From Gammaproteobacteria bacterium (GTDB taxonomy: Bacteria; Pseudomonadota; Gammaproteobacteria; JAJPIJ01), in NCBI GenBank assembly GCA_021324815.1, contig JAJPIJ010000013.1:111120-175119 (forward strand): 64,000 nucleotides of DNA, in the 5' to 3' direction. The stretch's first letter is position 1. The number at the start of each line of letters is the position of its first letter. A program made the translations under genes and the position numbers. Positions 40,274-50,508 of this stretch are shown piece after piece. The notes beneath the pieces are model-generated. The model did not search any database, had not been told where the DNA came from, and was given only the letters and a program-made list of their open reading frames with translations.

Positions 40274-42400
40274 TCAGGCGCGGGCGACCTCGACCAGGTT
40301 GTCGGAAAACGTCGGGCAGTGTCCCATGCCGCCGAAGCGGCCGGCGGCGACGCTGTTCACCGTGCCGACGGGGTTGTGGGTGCGCCAGTAACCCAGCGTG
40401 CCCACCACCACGCCCGGATTGACGTCGTCGGTGACATGCGCGACGCCGAGGAAGGCGCCGGTGTCGTTGTAGACCCTGACCCGGTCGTCCTGCTTGATCG
40501 AGCGCGCCGCCGCGTCCTGCGGGTTGATCATCACGAACTGTTCGCCCTGGCCGTGGATTTTCTTGGGCTCGTTGGCGTAGCAGGAGTTGAGGAAGCCGTG
40601 GCTCTTGGGCGCGACGATGTTGAGCGGATATTTCTTCGCCCGCGCCGGCGCGGTCTCGGGATGATCGAACGGCGGTATGTAGCCGGGCAGCGGCGGGATC
40701 GGCTCGCCGCCCTGCAACTCGTTGTACATCTGCCGGAACGGCGGCGCGACGAAGTTCTTCGCATCCTTGAGCAGAATTTCACACTTGCCCGAGGGCGTCT
40801 TGAAATTGCCGTTCTTGTGTGGCGTGCGCTTGTTCGGCGCGCCGAGCTTCAGGCGCGCGTAGCCGTGCTTGCGCAGATACTTCATGTCGATGCCCTTCAT
40901 CTGCGGCGCCTTCCAGTCGATGAAGTATTTGATCATGTCCTGATCGGTCATGGTGAACTGGCGATCCTTGAAGCCCATGGCCTTCGCCAGCCGGCGGAAG
41001 ATTTCGGAGTTGGCCGCCGCCTCGCCGGGCGGGTTGATGGCCTTCTGGTTCAGGGTGAAGTAGAGATGCCCCCACGAGAACATCATGTCATCCATCTCCG
41101 CCGCCATCGCCGCCGGCAGGATGATGTCGGCGTAGGACGCCGTGTCGCTCACGAAGTGATCGGCGACCACGGTGAACAGATCGTTGCGCTTCAGGCCCGC
41201 GACGATCTTGTCGGTCTCCGGCGCCTGCGTCACCGGGTTGGTGTTGTAGACGAACAGCGACTTGATCGGCGGATTGAGCTTCAATTCGCCGGTCAACGCC
41301 TTGCCCAGTTGCAAGATGTTGACCACGCGCGTGCCCGGCTTGATCCAGTCGGGGCGGCAGACCTTGTCCCACATGATCGGGAACTCCCACAACGGCGCCT
41401 GATAGATGCCGCCGGCCACGTCCTTCCACGCGCCGGTCAGGGCGGGCAGCGCGCAGATGGCGCGGATCGCCTGCGCCCCGCCGGCGGATCGCTCCAGCGC
41501 GACGCCGATGCGGATCGAGGCGTTGCGCGACTTGGCGTACTCGCGCGTCAGCTTGCGGATGTCATCGGCCGGAACGCCGGTGATCTTCTCCGCCCACTCC
41601 GGCGTGCAACTTGCCGCGTGTTCCTTCAGTTCCTTGTGGCCGAGCGTGTACTTCTCCATGTAGTCGCGGTCGATGAGATTCTCCGCGAACAGGACGTGGA
41701 TCATCGCCATGGCCAGGGCGCCGTCGGTGCCGGGCCTCGGCGCCAGGTGCCAGTCGGCGTGCTTGGCGGTGCGCGACTTGTAGGCATCGATAACGACGAG
41801 CCTGGCGCCCTTCTCCTGCGCCTCCCTGACGAAATGCCAGTGATGCAGGTTGGTGGAGATACTGTTGCAGCCCCAGATGATGATGTACTTCGAGTGCGCG
41901 AAGCTTTCCGGATCGAGGCCGGTGATCGGCCCCACGGTCAGCAACCAGGCGGTGGAGGAGCCGGAGGCGCAATAGGTCTTCTCGCACACGGTGGCGCCGA
42001 GCTTGTTGAAAAACGCATCGCCGGCGGTCAGGCCCTGGATCATGCCCTCGTTGCCAAGATAGGATAGCGGCAGGATCGCCTGCGCGCCGTACTGGGCGAT
42101 GATGTCCGTCCAGTGCTGCTTGATTTCAGCGAGCGCCTGCTTCCAGGTGATGCGCACGAAGGCGCGGCTGCCCTTGGGGCCGTTGCGCTTGAGCGGGTAC
42201 AGCACGCGGTCGGCGTTGTAGTGGTGATCGTGGAAGTCCTTGAGCTTCACGCACAGGCCGCCGCGCGTCATGGGGTGATCCTGCCGTCCGCTGACGTCAA
42301 TCAAGCGCCCGTCCTTGACGGTGTAGACGAACGCGCAGGTGTCGGGACAGTCGTGTGGACAGCCGCCATGGAAAGTTTTGACGCCGGGTTCTTTGCCCAT
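40274..42400 (-). CDS. Molybdopterin oxidoreductase, DMSO reductase family
   Basis: A 708-residue enzyme of the DMSO reductase superfamily. The N-terminal iron-sulfur motif is GGCPHDCPDTCAFVYTV with a fourth cysteine in RGGLCVKL. The molybdenum ligand region reads EKTYCASGSSTAW, so cysteine is the likely ligand. Cofactor-binding segments follow (IIIWGCNSISTN, VYNTNPVTQAPE, APKSHGFLNS). No Tat signal is present, so it is cytoplasmic. No electron-transfer or membrane subunit lies beside it, and its substrate is unknown. An AGGTCC site precedes the ATG. Confidence 0.88.
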   Translation of the reverse strand: MGKEPGVKTFHGGCPHDCPDTCAFVYTVKDGRLIDVSGRQDHPMTRGGLCVKLKDFHDHHYNADRVLYPLKRNGPKGSRAFVRITWKQALAEIKQHWTDIIAQYGAQAILPLSYLGNEGMIQGLTAGDAFFNKLGATVCEKTYCASGSSTAWLLTVGPITGLDPESFAHSKYIIIWGCNSISTNLHHWHFVREAQEKGARLVVIDAYKSRTAKHADWHLAPRPGTDGALAMAMIHVLFAENLIDRDYMEKYTLGHKELKEHAASCTPEWAEKITGVPADDIRKLTREYAKSRNASIRIGVALERSAGGAQAIRAICALPALTGAWKDVAGGIYQAPLWEFPIMWDKVCRPDWIKPGTRVVNILQLGKALTGELKLNPPIKSLFVYNTNPVTQAPETDKIVAGLKRNDLFTVVADHFVSDTASYADIILPAAMAAEMDDMMFSWGHLYFTLNQKAINPPGEAAANSEIFRRLAKAMGFKDRQFTMTDQDMIKYFIDWKAPQMKGIDMKYLRKHGYARLKLGAPNKRTPHKNGNFKTPSGKCEILLKDAKNFVAPPFRQMYNELQGGEPIPPLPGYIPPFDHPETAPARAKKYPLNIVAPKSHGFLNSCYANEPKKIHGQGEQFVMINPQDAAARSIKQDDRVRVYNDTGAFLGVAHVTDDVNPGVVVGTLGYWRTHNPVGTVNSVAAGRFGGMGHCPTFSDNLVEVARA

Positions 42401-42535
42401 AAGGACCTCCCTCGGAAACGGTTTTTATGAATGCCGCCACGTGCGGTTTTGAAGGGTTAACTTACACCTATTGTTTATATTGCGTCCACGCGAAATCCAT
42501 TGTGCGATGCGGTATTGTTGTGCCTGCTGGGAAAT

Positions 42536-43297
42536 ATGGCCACCGTCTTTAGAGATCACTTTTCAAACATCGCGGCCCAGTACGCGCAATTCCGGCCGCG
42601 CTATCCCGCCGCCCTGTTCGATTATCTGGCCGGGATTTCCCCCGGCAGGACGCTGGCCTGGGACTGCGGCACGGGCACGGGGCAGGCCGCCGTGGCGCTG
42701 GCCGCGCATTTCACGCGCGTGGAGGCGACGGACGCCGCCGCCGGGCAGATCGCGCAGGCGGAGGCGCACCGGCGCGTCAACTACCGTCTCGCGCCTGCGG
42801 AACACAGCGGTCTGAACGACGGTTCCGTCGACCTCATCACCGTCGCGCAGGCGCTGCACTGGTTCAACCTGCCCGCCTTCTACGCCGAGGCGGCGCGCGT
42901 GCTGCGGCCGGCGGGGATCCTGGCGGTGTGGAGCTACGGCCGCACGGAGCTGGCCGATGACGCGGCGCAGGAAGTGTTCGATCGTTTCTATTCCGAAATC
43001 ATCGGCCCCTACTGGCCGCGTGAGCGGCGGATGGTCGAGGAGGGCTACCACGGCATCACGCTGCCGTTTCCGGAACTGGACCCGCCGGTGTTCACCATGC
43101 AGGCGGAGATGACGCTGCCCGCGCTGGCGGGATACGTGCGCACCTGGTCCGCCACGCAGAATTACAGGCTGGCCCAGGGAGAGGACCCGACCGACCTGTT
43201 GCTCGCATCGCTCGCCGGGGCGTGGCCGGACCCGCGGGAGCCGCGCACGGTGCGCTGGCCGCTGGCCTTGCGCGTCGCGCGCAAGCCGGATGGTTAA
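42536..43297 (+). CDS. Class I SAM-dependent methyltransferase
   Basis: A 253-residue methyltransferase of the group with FRDHFSNIAAQYAQFRPRYP near the start. Motif I is LAWDCGTGTGQAAVAL, followed by VEATDAAAGQIAQA and ITVAQALHWFN. The substrate is not known; this family includes many annotated only as methyltransferase domain proteins. ATG 42536 follows a TGGGAA site. The stop codon shares TTAA with the stop of the convergent YihY gene, so the two genes overlap at their ends. Confidence 0.88.
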   Translation: MATVFRDHFSNIAAQYAQFRPRYPAALFDYLAGISPGRTLAWDCGTGTGQAAVALAAHFTRVEATDAAAGQIAQAEAHRRVNYRLAPAEHSGLNDGSVDLITVAQALHWFNLPAFYAEAARVLRPAGILAVWSYGRTELADDAAQEVFDRFYSEIIGPYWPRERRMVEEGYHGITLPFPELDPPVFTMQAEMTLPALAGYVRTWSATQNYRLAQGEDPTDLLLASLAGAWPDPREPRTVRWPLALRVARKPDG

Positions 43298-44607
43298 ATC
43301 ATCCCCGCGAGGTCTTTAAGGGTCAACGCCTTTGCCGTGGTCGTAATTGCCTGCTCGTAATCACGCCAGCGGGCCAGAAACGCCGCGCCCGCGCGCGTCT
43401 CCAGGCCGCCCGCCGCGTCCGCCGATCGCACGACGTCCAGCACCGCGTCCACCGTCGTCGCCTCCGGCGCGCGCGCCAGCAGGTAGGCGGGCTCACGCCC
43501 GGCGGCCATCCTGAGCAGGCCGGCCTGTTGGAGTGGATCGAGGACCTTCCGCAGCAGCCCCTGTGGCATCCGCAGGCGCCGCACCAGCGTGGCCAGCGTG
43601 CAGGGCGGCTCGTTGCGGTACATCGCCGCCGTGATGTGAGCCACCGCCAGCAACGCCAGCGCCTCCTGCTCGCGCAGGCTCAGGACCGGATCGCGCCGCG
43701 GACCATGCAGATATTCCGGATGCTGGTGGTAGAAGGCGATGTTGGCGCCGGTGAGCAGGATGAGCCAGGCCACGTACAGCCAGATGATGAACAGGAACAG
43801 GCTGGCGAAGGTGGCGTAGATCGCGGTGTAATGGGCGGAGCCGGCGACGAACTTTGCGAACGCCCAGCCCGCCGCCTGCCACAAAATGCCCGCCGTCACC
43901 GCGCCGGTGAACGCCGACTGCGTGCGCACGCGCGTGTTGGGCATGAACACGTAGACGAAGGTGAACGCGCCGATCACGATCAAATACGGAAGCAGCCGCG
44001 CAATCCAGCGCAGGATCCGGCCCAGCAATTCGAACGAGGACAGATAAGCCGCCACCTGGTTGTTCATCAGCGACGCGGTGATGCCGAAGGCGGTGAACAC
44101 CAGCACCGGGCCGATGATGATCACGGTCAGGTAGTCGCTGAAGCGCTGCTTGGGGGTGCGCTCCGCCGTGACCCGCCAGCTGTGGTTGAAGGCGCGCTCA
44201 ATCTTCTGCATTACCGACACCACGGTGTAAAACAGGGTGACCAGGCCCGCGGTGCCAAGCGCGCCGACCTTCATGTTGTTGACGAAGCTGATGATGCTGT
44301 GCGTGATGTCCTCGCCGCTGGGACCCAACGGCGCCAGCGCCTCCAGCAGCATCGGTTCCAGTTTGTTGTAAACGCCGAAGGCCTTGAGCATGGAAAAGCT
44401 GACCGCCAGCAGCGGCACCATCGACAGCAGCGTGGTGTAGGCCAGGCTGGTGGCGCGCAGTTGGAGGTCACCCTGCGCGAGATCGCGCGCGGTGGCGTAA
44501 AAATAGCGCATGAGGGTGATGAACGCGGCGCGCCACCACGGCAGCCCCCGGAGGTCGGCATTCCCCCAGAGAAAATGATTGACATGGGCGACCGGCGAGC
44601 GCGTCAT
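43294..44607 (-). CDS. YihY/virulence factor BrkB family membrane protein
   Basis: A 437-residue protein with six membrane helices in the first 290 residues (for example YATARDLAQGDLQLRATSLAYTTLLSMVPLLAVSF and a QSAFTGAVTAGILWQ segment) and a soluble C-terminal tail of about 150 residues with a winged-helix look. It was once called ribonuclease BN, which is not supported for this family. The tail is common in gammaproteobacterial members. It ends against the methyltransferase gene. Confidence 0.88.
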   Translation of the reverse strand: MTRSPVAHVNHFLWGNADLRGLPWWRAAFITLMRYFYATARDLAQGDLQLRATSLAYTTLLSMVPLLAVSFSMLKAFGVYNKLEPMLLEALAPLGPSGEDITHSIISFVNNMKVGALGTAGLVTLFYTVVSVMQKIERAFNHSWRVTAERTPKQRFSDYLTVIIIGPVLVFTAFGITASLMNNQVAAYLSSFELLGRILRWIARLLPYLIVIGAFTFVYVFMPNTRVRTQSAFTGAVTAGILWQAAGWAFAKFVAGSAHYTAIYATFASLFLFIIWLYVAWLILLTGANIAFYHQHPEYLHGPRRDPVLSLREQEALALLAVAHITAAMYRNEPPCTLATLVRRLRMPQGLLRKVLDPLQQAGLLRMAAGREPAYLLARAPEATTVDAVLDVVRSADAAGGLETRAGAAFLARWRDYEQAITTTAKALTLKDLAGMI

Positions 44608-44654
44608 GTGATGATGATGACACTACTCCCGCCGGCGGCCAAGCAACCCGGTGT

Positions 44655-45146
44655 TCATGCAATCGGGTCCGCCCGCCATGCCGCCTCCAGCATTTGCAGG
44701 ACGAATGCGCCGACGGCCGGTTCATTCGAGGCCCGGGGCCCGGCGATATTCAAAACCCTGACGTCGCGTCGAATCAGAAATTCCCGGATTTCGCATGGAT
44801 CGGCATCGCCGGGATGGACGTGGAGGCATGGCCTGCCCAGTTTCACCGCCAGTTGCCGGGTCAGCATCGAACCACCGCTGAGCACCGGCGCGAGGGAAAA
44901 GATGATCGTGGCGTCGCTGTCGCGCACGTTCCACCCGGTGCGCTGCGCGTAATCCGCGGAGGGAGTTTCCACCAGCCGGTAACGCGGAGGAATCGCGCCA
45001 TCCTCGGCCAGCCGGCCGCGCGGGCACCAGCCGCCGTGCGCGATGCCGTGTGCGATCGCCCAGTCGAGCGCCGCGCGATCGGCGCCGGTCTGGCCGCCGG
45101 AGATGATCTTCTCCACGTTCAATCCCGGCGGGCCGCTCACCGCCAT
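44655..45146 (-). CDS. Putative molybdenum cofactor carrier-like protein (Rossmann fold)
   Basis: A 163-residue protein starting the conserved part with KIISGGQTGADRAALDWA, the hallmark of the putative molybdenum carrier family (PF12694), then GGWCPRGRLAEDG, IPPRYRL and RTGWNVRDSDATIIFSL. Some relatives bind molybdenum cofactor, others belong to the TIR/SLOG-like nucleotide-binding fold, so the carrier role is uncertain. It overlaps recD by ten bases. A molybdopterin enzyme lies 2.3 kb away, which may be chance. Confidence 0.75.
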   Translation of the reverse strand: MAVSGPPGLNVEKIISGGQTGADRAALDWAIAHGIAHGGWCPRGRLAEDGAIPPRYRLVETPSADYAQRTGWNVRDSDATIIFSLAPVLSGGSMLTRQLAVKLGRPCLHVHPGDADPCEIREFLIRRDVRVLNIAGPRASNEPAVGAFVLQMLEAAWRADPIA

Positions 45147-46927
45147 AACGCGTCGCGCAGACCGGAATCGCGTTGAGAGGCGCGGTTGATTGCCGCCGCC
45201 ACGACCTCGGCGCTGCCGTGAATTTCCGTGCGCCCCCGCGCGCGCGTGATGCCGGTGTACAGCAATTCGCGCGACAGCACCGGTGAGGCGGCGTCCGGCA
45301 GTATCAGCAGCACTTCGTCGAACTCCGAGCCCTGCGCCTTGTGCACGGTGAGCGCGTATGCCGTTTCGTGCGCCGGCAGGCGCGCCGGCGCCAGCGCACG
45401 CACGCCGCCGCCCGCCGCCGCGAACCAGACCTGGAGATCATGTGCGCCGGCTGTACGCATCGCGATGCCGAGATCGCCGTTGTAGAGCTGCAGTTCGTGA
45501 TGATTGCGGCCGATCAGCACCGGCCGCCCCGGATACCACGGCTGCCGCGCCGGCAGCCATCCCTGCTCCGCCAGCAGGCGCTCGATCACGTCGTTGAGCC
45601 GCCGCGCGCCGCTCAGGCCCTCGCGATGCGCGGTGAGCACGCGGAAACGATCGAACGCGGCCAGCGCCCGCGCCGGATCGCCGGCGTTCACGGCGTCGAA
45701 ATACTCCCGCAAACCGGCATACAGCCGCCCGGCGAGCATGGCGGGCGTCAATTTCGCCTCCGGGTGCCAGCGCAGATTGCCTTGATGATCCTCGCCGCCC
45801 GCGTCCCGCAGCAGGGCCAGCGCGGCCGCCGCGTCGCCGTCGCGCACGGCGCGCGAAAGCCTGGCGATGCCGCTGCCGGCGGTGAAACGATAACTGCGAT
45901 CGAGCAGCACGGCGCAGTCCGCCGGCGGCGGCCGCGCGCCATCCGCCGCCGGCACCTTGACGCCCGTCACCGCGGCCAGCCGGCCGGCAAACGCCATCGA
46001 GTAGAGATTTTCGCGGGTGCAGATATCGGCGAGCACGGCGCCGGCCTGCACCGAGGCCAGCTGATCCTTGTCGCCGATCAGGATCAGGCGGGCCGGCGCC
46101 GGCAGCGCGTCGACCAGCTTCGCCATCAGCGCCAAGTCCACCATCGACGCCTCGTCCACCACCAGCACGTCGAGCGGCAGCGGCCGCCCGCGGTGATGGC
46201 GGAACGACGCCGAGTGCGGCGTGCCGCCAAGCAGCCGGTACAGCGTGGACGCCGCGTCCGGGATCATGGCCTTGATCGAATCCACCACCGGCAGCGCCGC
46301 GCGCGCGGCGCGGACGGTCTCCTGCATGCGCGCCGCCGCCTTGCCGGTCGGCGCCGCCAGGCCGATGCGCAATGCCCCGGGCGATAGCCCGGCGAGCAGG
46401 GCCAAGAGGCGCACGACCGTCGTGGTCTTGCCGGTGCCGGGGCCGCCGGAGATCACGCACAGCTGCCTCAGCGCGGCGACCGCGGCGGCAACCCGCTGCC
46501 AGTCGGGTTCACCGCCCCCCGCCCCGAAGAGCCGCCGCAGCCCTTCGCGCAGCCGCGCCTTGTCAACCTCGGCCTCCGCGGCGGCGCGGGCGCGCAAATC
46601 AGCGGCGAGCCGCTGCTCATAGCTCCAGTAGCGGTGCAGATAAAGCCGGCCGGCCTCGTCCAATATCAGCGGCTTGAATTCGCCCGGCGCGCCGACGATG
46701 TTGCTTTGCCGCAGCGCCTCCGTCCAGCCCTCATGGTCAAGGCCGGGCGGCGGTGTGGCGCGATGCAAATCGACGCACACGTGGCCGGCGCCCGTCGCGG
46801 CGGTGAGTTGCCCCACCGCCGCTGCGATCGCATCAGCGTGCCCGCCCGCCAGGCGCGTGAGCAGCGCGGACAGGTGCACCCCCAGCACGCGGAGGTCGTC
46901 GCCGCCCGCGGCCGGCGCGACGCTCAT
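45137..46927 (-). CDS. recD: Exodeoxyribonuclease V alpha subunit RecD
   Basis: A 596-residue RecD, the fast 5'-to-3' helicase of RecBCD. The Walker A motif is ISGGPGTGKTTTVVRLLALL (about 159-178); a VVDEASMVDL Walker B and a C-terminal AYALTVHKAQGSEFDEV motif VI-like stretch are present. The N-terminal part includes the RecB-contact domain. Genes run recC-recB-recD with four-base overlaps, the order found in many gammaproteobacteria. The start overlaps the recB stop at 46924-46927. Confidence 0.95.
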   Translation of the reverse strand: MSVAPAAGGDDLRVLGVHLSALLTRLAGGHADAIAAAVGQLTAATGAGHVCVDLHRATPPPGLDHEGWTEALRQSNIVGAPGEFKPLILDEAGRLYLHRYWSYEQRLAADLRARAAAEAEVDKARLREGLRRLFGAGGGEPDWQRVAAAVAALRQLCVISGGPGTGKTTTVVRLLALLAGLSPGALRIGLAAPTGKAAARMQETVRAARAALPVVDSIKAMIPDAASTLYRLLGGTPHSASFRHHRGRPLPLDVLVVDEASMVDLALMAKLVDALPAPARLILIGDKDQLASVQAGAVLADICTRENLYSMAFAGRLAAVTGVKVPAADGARPPPADCAVLLDRSYRFTAGSGIARLSRAVRDGDAAAALALLRDAGGEDHQGNLRWHPEAKLTPAMLAGRLYAGLREYFDAVNAGDPARALAAFDRFRVLTAHREGLSGARRLNDVIERLLAEQGWLPARQPWYPGRPVLIGRNHHELQLYNGDLGIAMRTAGAHDLQVWFAAAGGGVRALAPARLPAHETAYALTVHKAQGSEFDEVLLILPDAASPVLSRELLYTGITRARGRTEIHGSAEVVAAAINRASQRDSGLRDALWR

Positions 46928-49900
46928 GCCGCGATTCCCCGTCGATCGGCGATGAGATCGTCCAGCGCCTCGACCAGCGCCGCCGGCAGTCGATCGTGAA
47001 ACACGCCGTGCCCGGCGGGCCGCGCCGGCCCCATGCCGCGCACGAACAGGTAAAACACGCCGCCGACGTGGCGCGCGTAGTCATAGTCCCGCAGGCGCGA
47101 CTTGAGGAAGCGGTGCAGGGCCAGCGTGTAGATCAAGTATTGCAGGCCGTAGCGCTCGCGGTTCATCTCGGCCGCCACGCGATCGGCGGCATAGTCATCG
47201 GCGCCGGGCCCCAGGCGGTTGGACTTGTAGTCCGCGAGGTACCAGCGCCCGCCGGATTCGAAGATCAAATCGATGTAGCCCTTCATGTAACCGCGGCCCG
47301 GATCGAGTTCCAGATCCTCCACCTGCCGGCGCAGCCCCGGCGCGGCGCCGTGGGTGGACAGCAGCCTGATCAGGTCACGGCCCATGAACGGTTTCAGCGG
47401 GTAACAAAATTCGAGTTCGTTCAACCGCCGATCGGGCGGCACGCCGGCAAGACGCAGGTCCACGTGCGAGCTGAGCGGCGTGCAGAGCACGCCGGCCGTC
47501 ATGTCGAGCAGCGCCGCCGTCCATTCGCCGCTGAAGCCATGTCGCGAGAGTTCATCCTTCACGGTTGACGGCCAGGTGTCGCGGTTCGTGAAATCGATGT
47601 GCTCGAAAATGGCGTGGATGCAGCGGCCGGCGCGCGTGCCGCGCGGGAAGGCGTGGATGCCCGTTTCCACGCCGGTCCCGGCGCCTTCACCCGTGAGGGC
47701 GTCATAGTCGGGCCGGTCGTCGGCGCTGCCGCGCAGCAGCGAGGAATAGCTCACGCCGCGCACCGGCGGCGGGACGCGGACCTCGAATCGGCGCGCCGCC
47801 CCTTCAGCCGGCCCCGCGGCCGTTGCGCGTGGGGGCAAGACACGCGCCGCGTCAGGCAGCGGCTCGATGGCGATGGCACCGCCACTCCTTTTCTCCAGCT
47901 GGTTCAGATCCTCGCGCAATTCATCGTCGGTCAGCGCCTCGAAATGTGCGAAGAACGCATCATCCGATCCCCGACCGCCGCCTTGATGCAGCAGCCACGC
48001 CGGCGCCGAACGTTCGGCGCCCTCGACCGCGCCCCAGGGCAGGTAACAGCGATTTTTCGCCCGCGTCAGCGCCACGTAAAACAGGCGCAGATTCTCGGCG
48101 CGCGCCTCGCGTTCCGACAACGCTTTCGCGTCCTCGTCGTTGCGATCGAATTGCAATACCGGCGCGTCGTTCCTCGCCGGATCGTGGTAATACACCGGCC
48201 CGCCGTGGTCGCGCGGCGACGCCGCGTCCCAGGCGAACGGGCAGAAAACGACGGGGAATTCCAGCCCCTTGCTGTTGTGGACGGTGATGACGCGCACCAG
48301 CCGCTCGTCGCTCTCCAGCCGCAGTTGCGTCTCCTCCGCGCCCTGCTCCCGCGCCTGCCGGCGGCGCGCCAGCCAGTCGACCAGCGGCTCCATGCCGGCC
48401 GGCCCGCGGCCGGCCTCCGCCTGCAGCAGCTCGGCCAGATGCAGCAGGTTGGTCATCGCCCGCTCGCCCCCGGCGCGGGAGAGCAGCCGCCGGATCACGC
48501 CCGCCTCGTCCATGAGCCTGCGCAGCATCGCGAACAATCCCCGCGTGCGCCACAAATCGTGCCAGCCGTGAAACTTCCGCAGCCAGTCCCCCCATGCCGC
48601 CTCATCGTCCTTGAGATTCAGCAGGGTTTCGCCGCCACAGCCCAGCAGCGATGTGGCCAGCGCAGTGCGCACCCGCCGCTCACCGCCCGGCGCGGCGACG
48701 GCGCGCAATATTCGCTCCAGCTCCGCCGCCTCGCTGCTTGCGAACACGCTCTCCTGCGACTGCTCGACGGCGTGTATGCCGCGTCCGGCGAGCGCGTCGC
48801 GGATGAGGCCGGCCTGCCTGTGCGTGCGCACCAGCACGGCGATGTCACTGCCGGTCAGCGGCCTGCCGGTCTCTTTATCCTCGTCAACAAACCGCGCCCG
48901 GCCTGCCGCCCCCAGCTGCAGCAGGCGATCAATCTCCGCCGCGGTGGCTTCGACCACGCGCGGCGTGGCGGCGTTTTTGGGCATGGATTTTCCGCCCGCA
49001 TCCCGTGGCAGAAACCAGAGCACGAACGGCGGCTGTCCGTCCAGCCTCAACACCTCGCGTCGCCTTTCCGCCGGCGCGGCGGGTGTGAACCCGATCCCGT
49101 CCAGCAGAAACGGCGCCGATGCATGTTCGAAAAACGCATTGACGGCGCGAATGAGCGCGGGCTCGGAACGCCAGTTCACCGTCAGCGGATGCGCGGCGCC
49201 GGCATCACGGCGGGCCTGCAGATAGGCGTACACGTCGGCGCCGCGAAAGCCGTAGATGGCCTGCTTCGGATCGCCGACCAGGATCAGCGGCAGATCAGTG
49301 CCAAGATAGAGGCGGCGGAAAATGTCATATTGCAGCGGATCGGTGTCCTGGAATTCATCGATCAGCGCCGCCGTGTATTGTTGCCGCAGGTATTGCACAA
49401 GCTCCCCGCCCCGGGGGCCCGTCAGCGCCTGGTGCGTGCGGCGGAGCAGATCGTCGTAGGACTGCCGCCGCAGCCGCGCCAGGCGGGTGTCCATCTCCCG
49501 GTTGCAGTAGTCGAGCAGCCGCCGCCGCAGCGCCCGCTCGCGCGCCTCGAAACATGCCGTCAATTCATCGCGTCGCGCCGCCAGCACGCCGCAGCGTTCA
49601 AAGAACGGATTCTGCGGCGGTTGATGTCCCTTCTTCGTGCCATCGGCAAGTTTCCGCGGGGAGAATTTCTCGAACGCCCTCGGCAACCTCAAGGTCAACC
49701 CGCCGGCAAACAATTCATCCAGCGATTCCAGCCAGCCGGGAATGGAGTCATTGATATACGACTTGCGATTCAACGCGGGGCTCTTCAATAAAATCTCCCC
49801 AACCACATCGCGCTGCCCCGGCCATTCGGCGGCGGCCGCCGCGAAGGCCCCGGCATAGGCCTGTTCCAGGGCGGTGCAATCACCGGCATCCCCGGCGCCG

Positions 49901-50508
49901 CGAATCTCCATGCCGATTTTTCCCACATGGGGCCGGACGGAATCCAGCAGGGCTTCCGGCGTCCTCGATTTGCCGCCCAGCAGGTAATCGACGAACAGCG
50001 GCGGGGCGGTGGTCACCTCGCGCCGCCAGAAATCCCGCGCGATTTCGGAGAGCAGGTCATCGGCGTCGGGCAGGATTTCGACCTCGAAGGGCTGGCCGCC
50101 GGCGAACGGCCAGCCGGCCAGCACCTGCTGGCAGAAGCCGTGGATGGTGTGGATCGCCGCCAGATCGAAGCCGGCGATGGCGGCCGTGAGCCGGCGCACC
50201 GCCGGCGCCGGATCGGCGGTGGCGGCGCGCAGCCGGCCGATGAACTCATCGTCGTCGCCGCCGCCGCGGAACACCCCGAGCACGCGCTGGAGTTTGCCCC
50301 GCAGCCGTTCGCGCAGTTCCGCGGTCGCGGCCTTGGTGAAGGTCAGCACCAGGATTTGATCGATCGTGCGTTCCGTCTGCACGATGAGCCGCGCAAAGAG
50401 ATTGCCGAGCACGTGCGTCTTGCCGGTGCCGGCGCCAGCCTCGATGAGCTGCAGGCCGGTCAGCGGCAACGCCAGCACGTCGGGTGACGCCGGCGGCCGG
50501 TGGCTCAC
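46924..50508 (-). CDS. recB: Exodeoxyribonuclease V beta subunit RecB
   Basis: A 1194-residue RecB, complete. The UvrD-like helicase has Walker A GAGTGKT at 25-31, QYTAALIDEFQDTDPLQYDIF and VITVHNSKGLEFPVVF. The C-terminal nuclease domain shows GYIDLIFESGGRWYLADYKSN, with the Asp and Lys residues of the active site. RecB is the 3'-to-5' helicase and only nuclease of the complex. Overlaps with recC (four bases) and recD (four bases) couple the subunits. Confidence 0.96.
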   Translation of the reverse strand: MSHRPPASPDVLALPLTGLQLIEAGAGTGKTHVLGNLFARLIVQTERTIDQILVLTFTKAATAELRERLRGKLQRVLGVFRGGGDDDEFIGRLRAATADPAPAVRRLTAAIAGFDLAAIHTIHGFCQQVLAGWPFAGGQPFEVEILPDADDLLSEIARDFWRREVTTAPPLFVDYLLGGKSRTPEALLDSVRPHVGKIGMEIRGAGDAGDCTALEQAYAGAFAAAAAEWPGQRDVVGEILLKSPALNRKSYINDSIPGWLESLDELFAGGLTLRLPRAFEKFSPRKLADGTKKGHQPPQNPFFERCGVLAARRDELTACFEARERALRRRLLDYCNREMDTRLARLRRQSYDDLLRRTHQALTGPRGGELVQYLRQQYTAALIDEFQDTDPLQYDIFRRLYLGTDLPLILVGDPKQAIYGFRGADVYAYLQARRDAGAAHPLTVNWRSEPALIRAVNAFFEHASAPFLLDGIGFTPAAPAERRREVLRLDGQPPFVLWFLPRDAGGKSMPKNAATPRVVEATAAEIDRLLQLGAAGRARFVDEDKETGRPLTGSDIAVLVRTHRQAGLIRDALAGRGIHAVEQSQESVFASSEAAELERILRAVAAPGGERRVRTALATSLLGCGGETLLNLKDDEAAWGDWLRKFHGWHDLWRTRGLFAMLRRLMDEAGVIRRLLSRAGGERAMTNLLHLAELLQAEAGRGPAGMEPLVDWLARRRQAREQGAEETQLRLESDERLVRVITVHNSKGLEFPVVFCPFAWDAASPRDHGGPVYYHDPARNDAPVLQFDRNDEDAKALSEREARAENLRLFYVALTRAKNRCYLPWGAVEGAERSAPAWLLHQGGGRGSDDAFFAHFEALTDDELREDLNQLEKRSGGAIAIEPLPDAARVLPPRATAAGPAEGAARRFEVRVPPPVRGVSYSSLLRGSADDRPDYDALTGEGAGTGVETGIHAFPRGTRAGRCIHAIFEHIDFTNRDTWPSTVKDELSRHGFSGEWTAALLDMTAGVLCTPLSSHVDLRLAGVPPDRRLNELEFCYPLKPFMGRDLIRLLSTHGAAPGLRRQVEDLELDPGRGYMKGYIDLIFESGGRWYLADYKSNRLGPGADDYAADRVAAEMNRERYGLQYLIYTLALHRFLKSRLRDYDYARHVGGVFYLFVRGMGPARPAGHGVFHDRLPAALVEALDDLIADRRGIAA

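Noticed and set aside
47599..49791. Plus-strand frame of 730 codons opposite recB
   Set aside because: Antisense shadow of recB without any recognisable domain.
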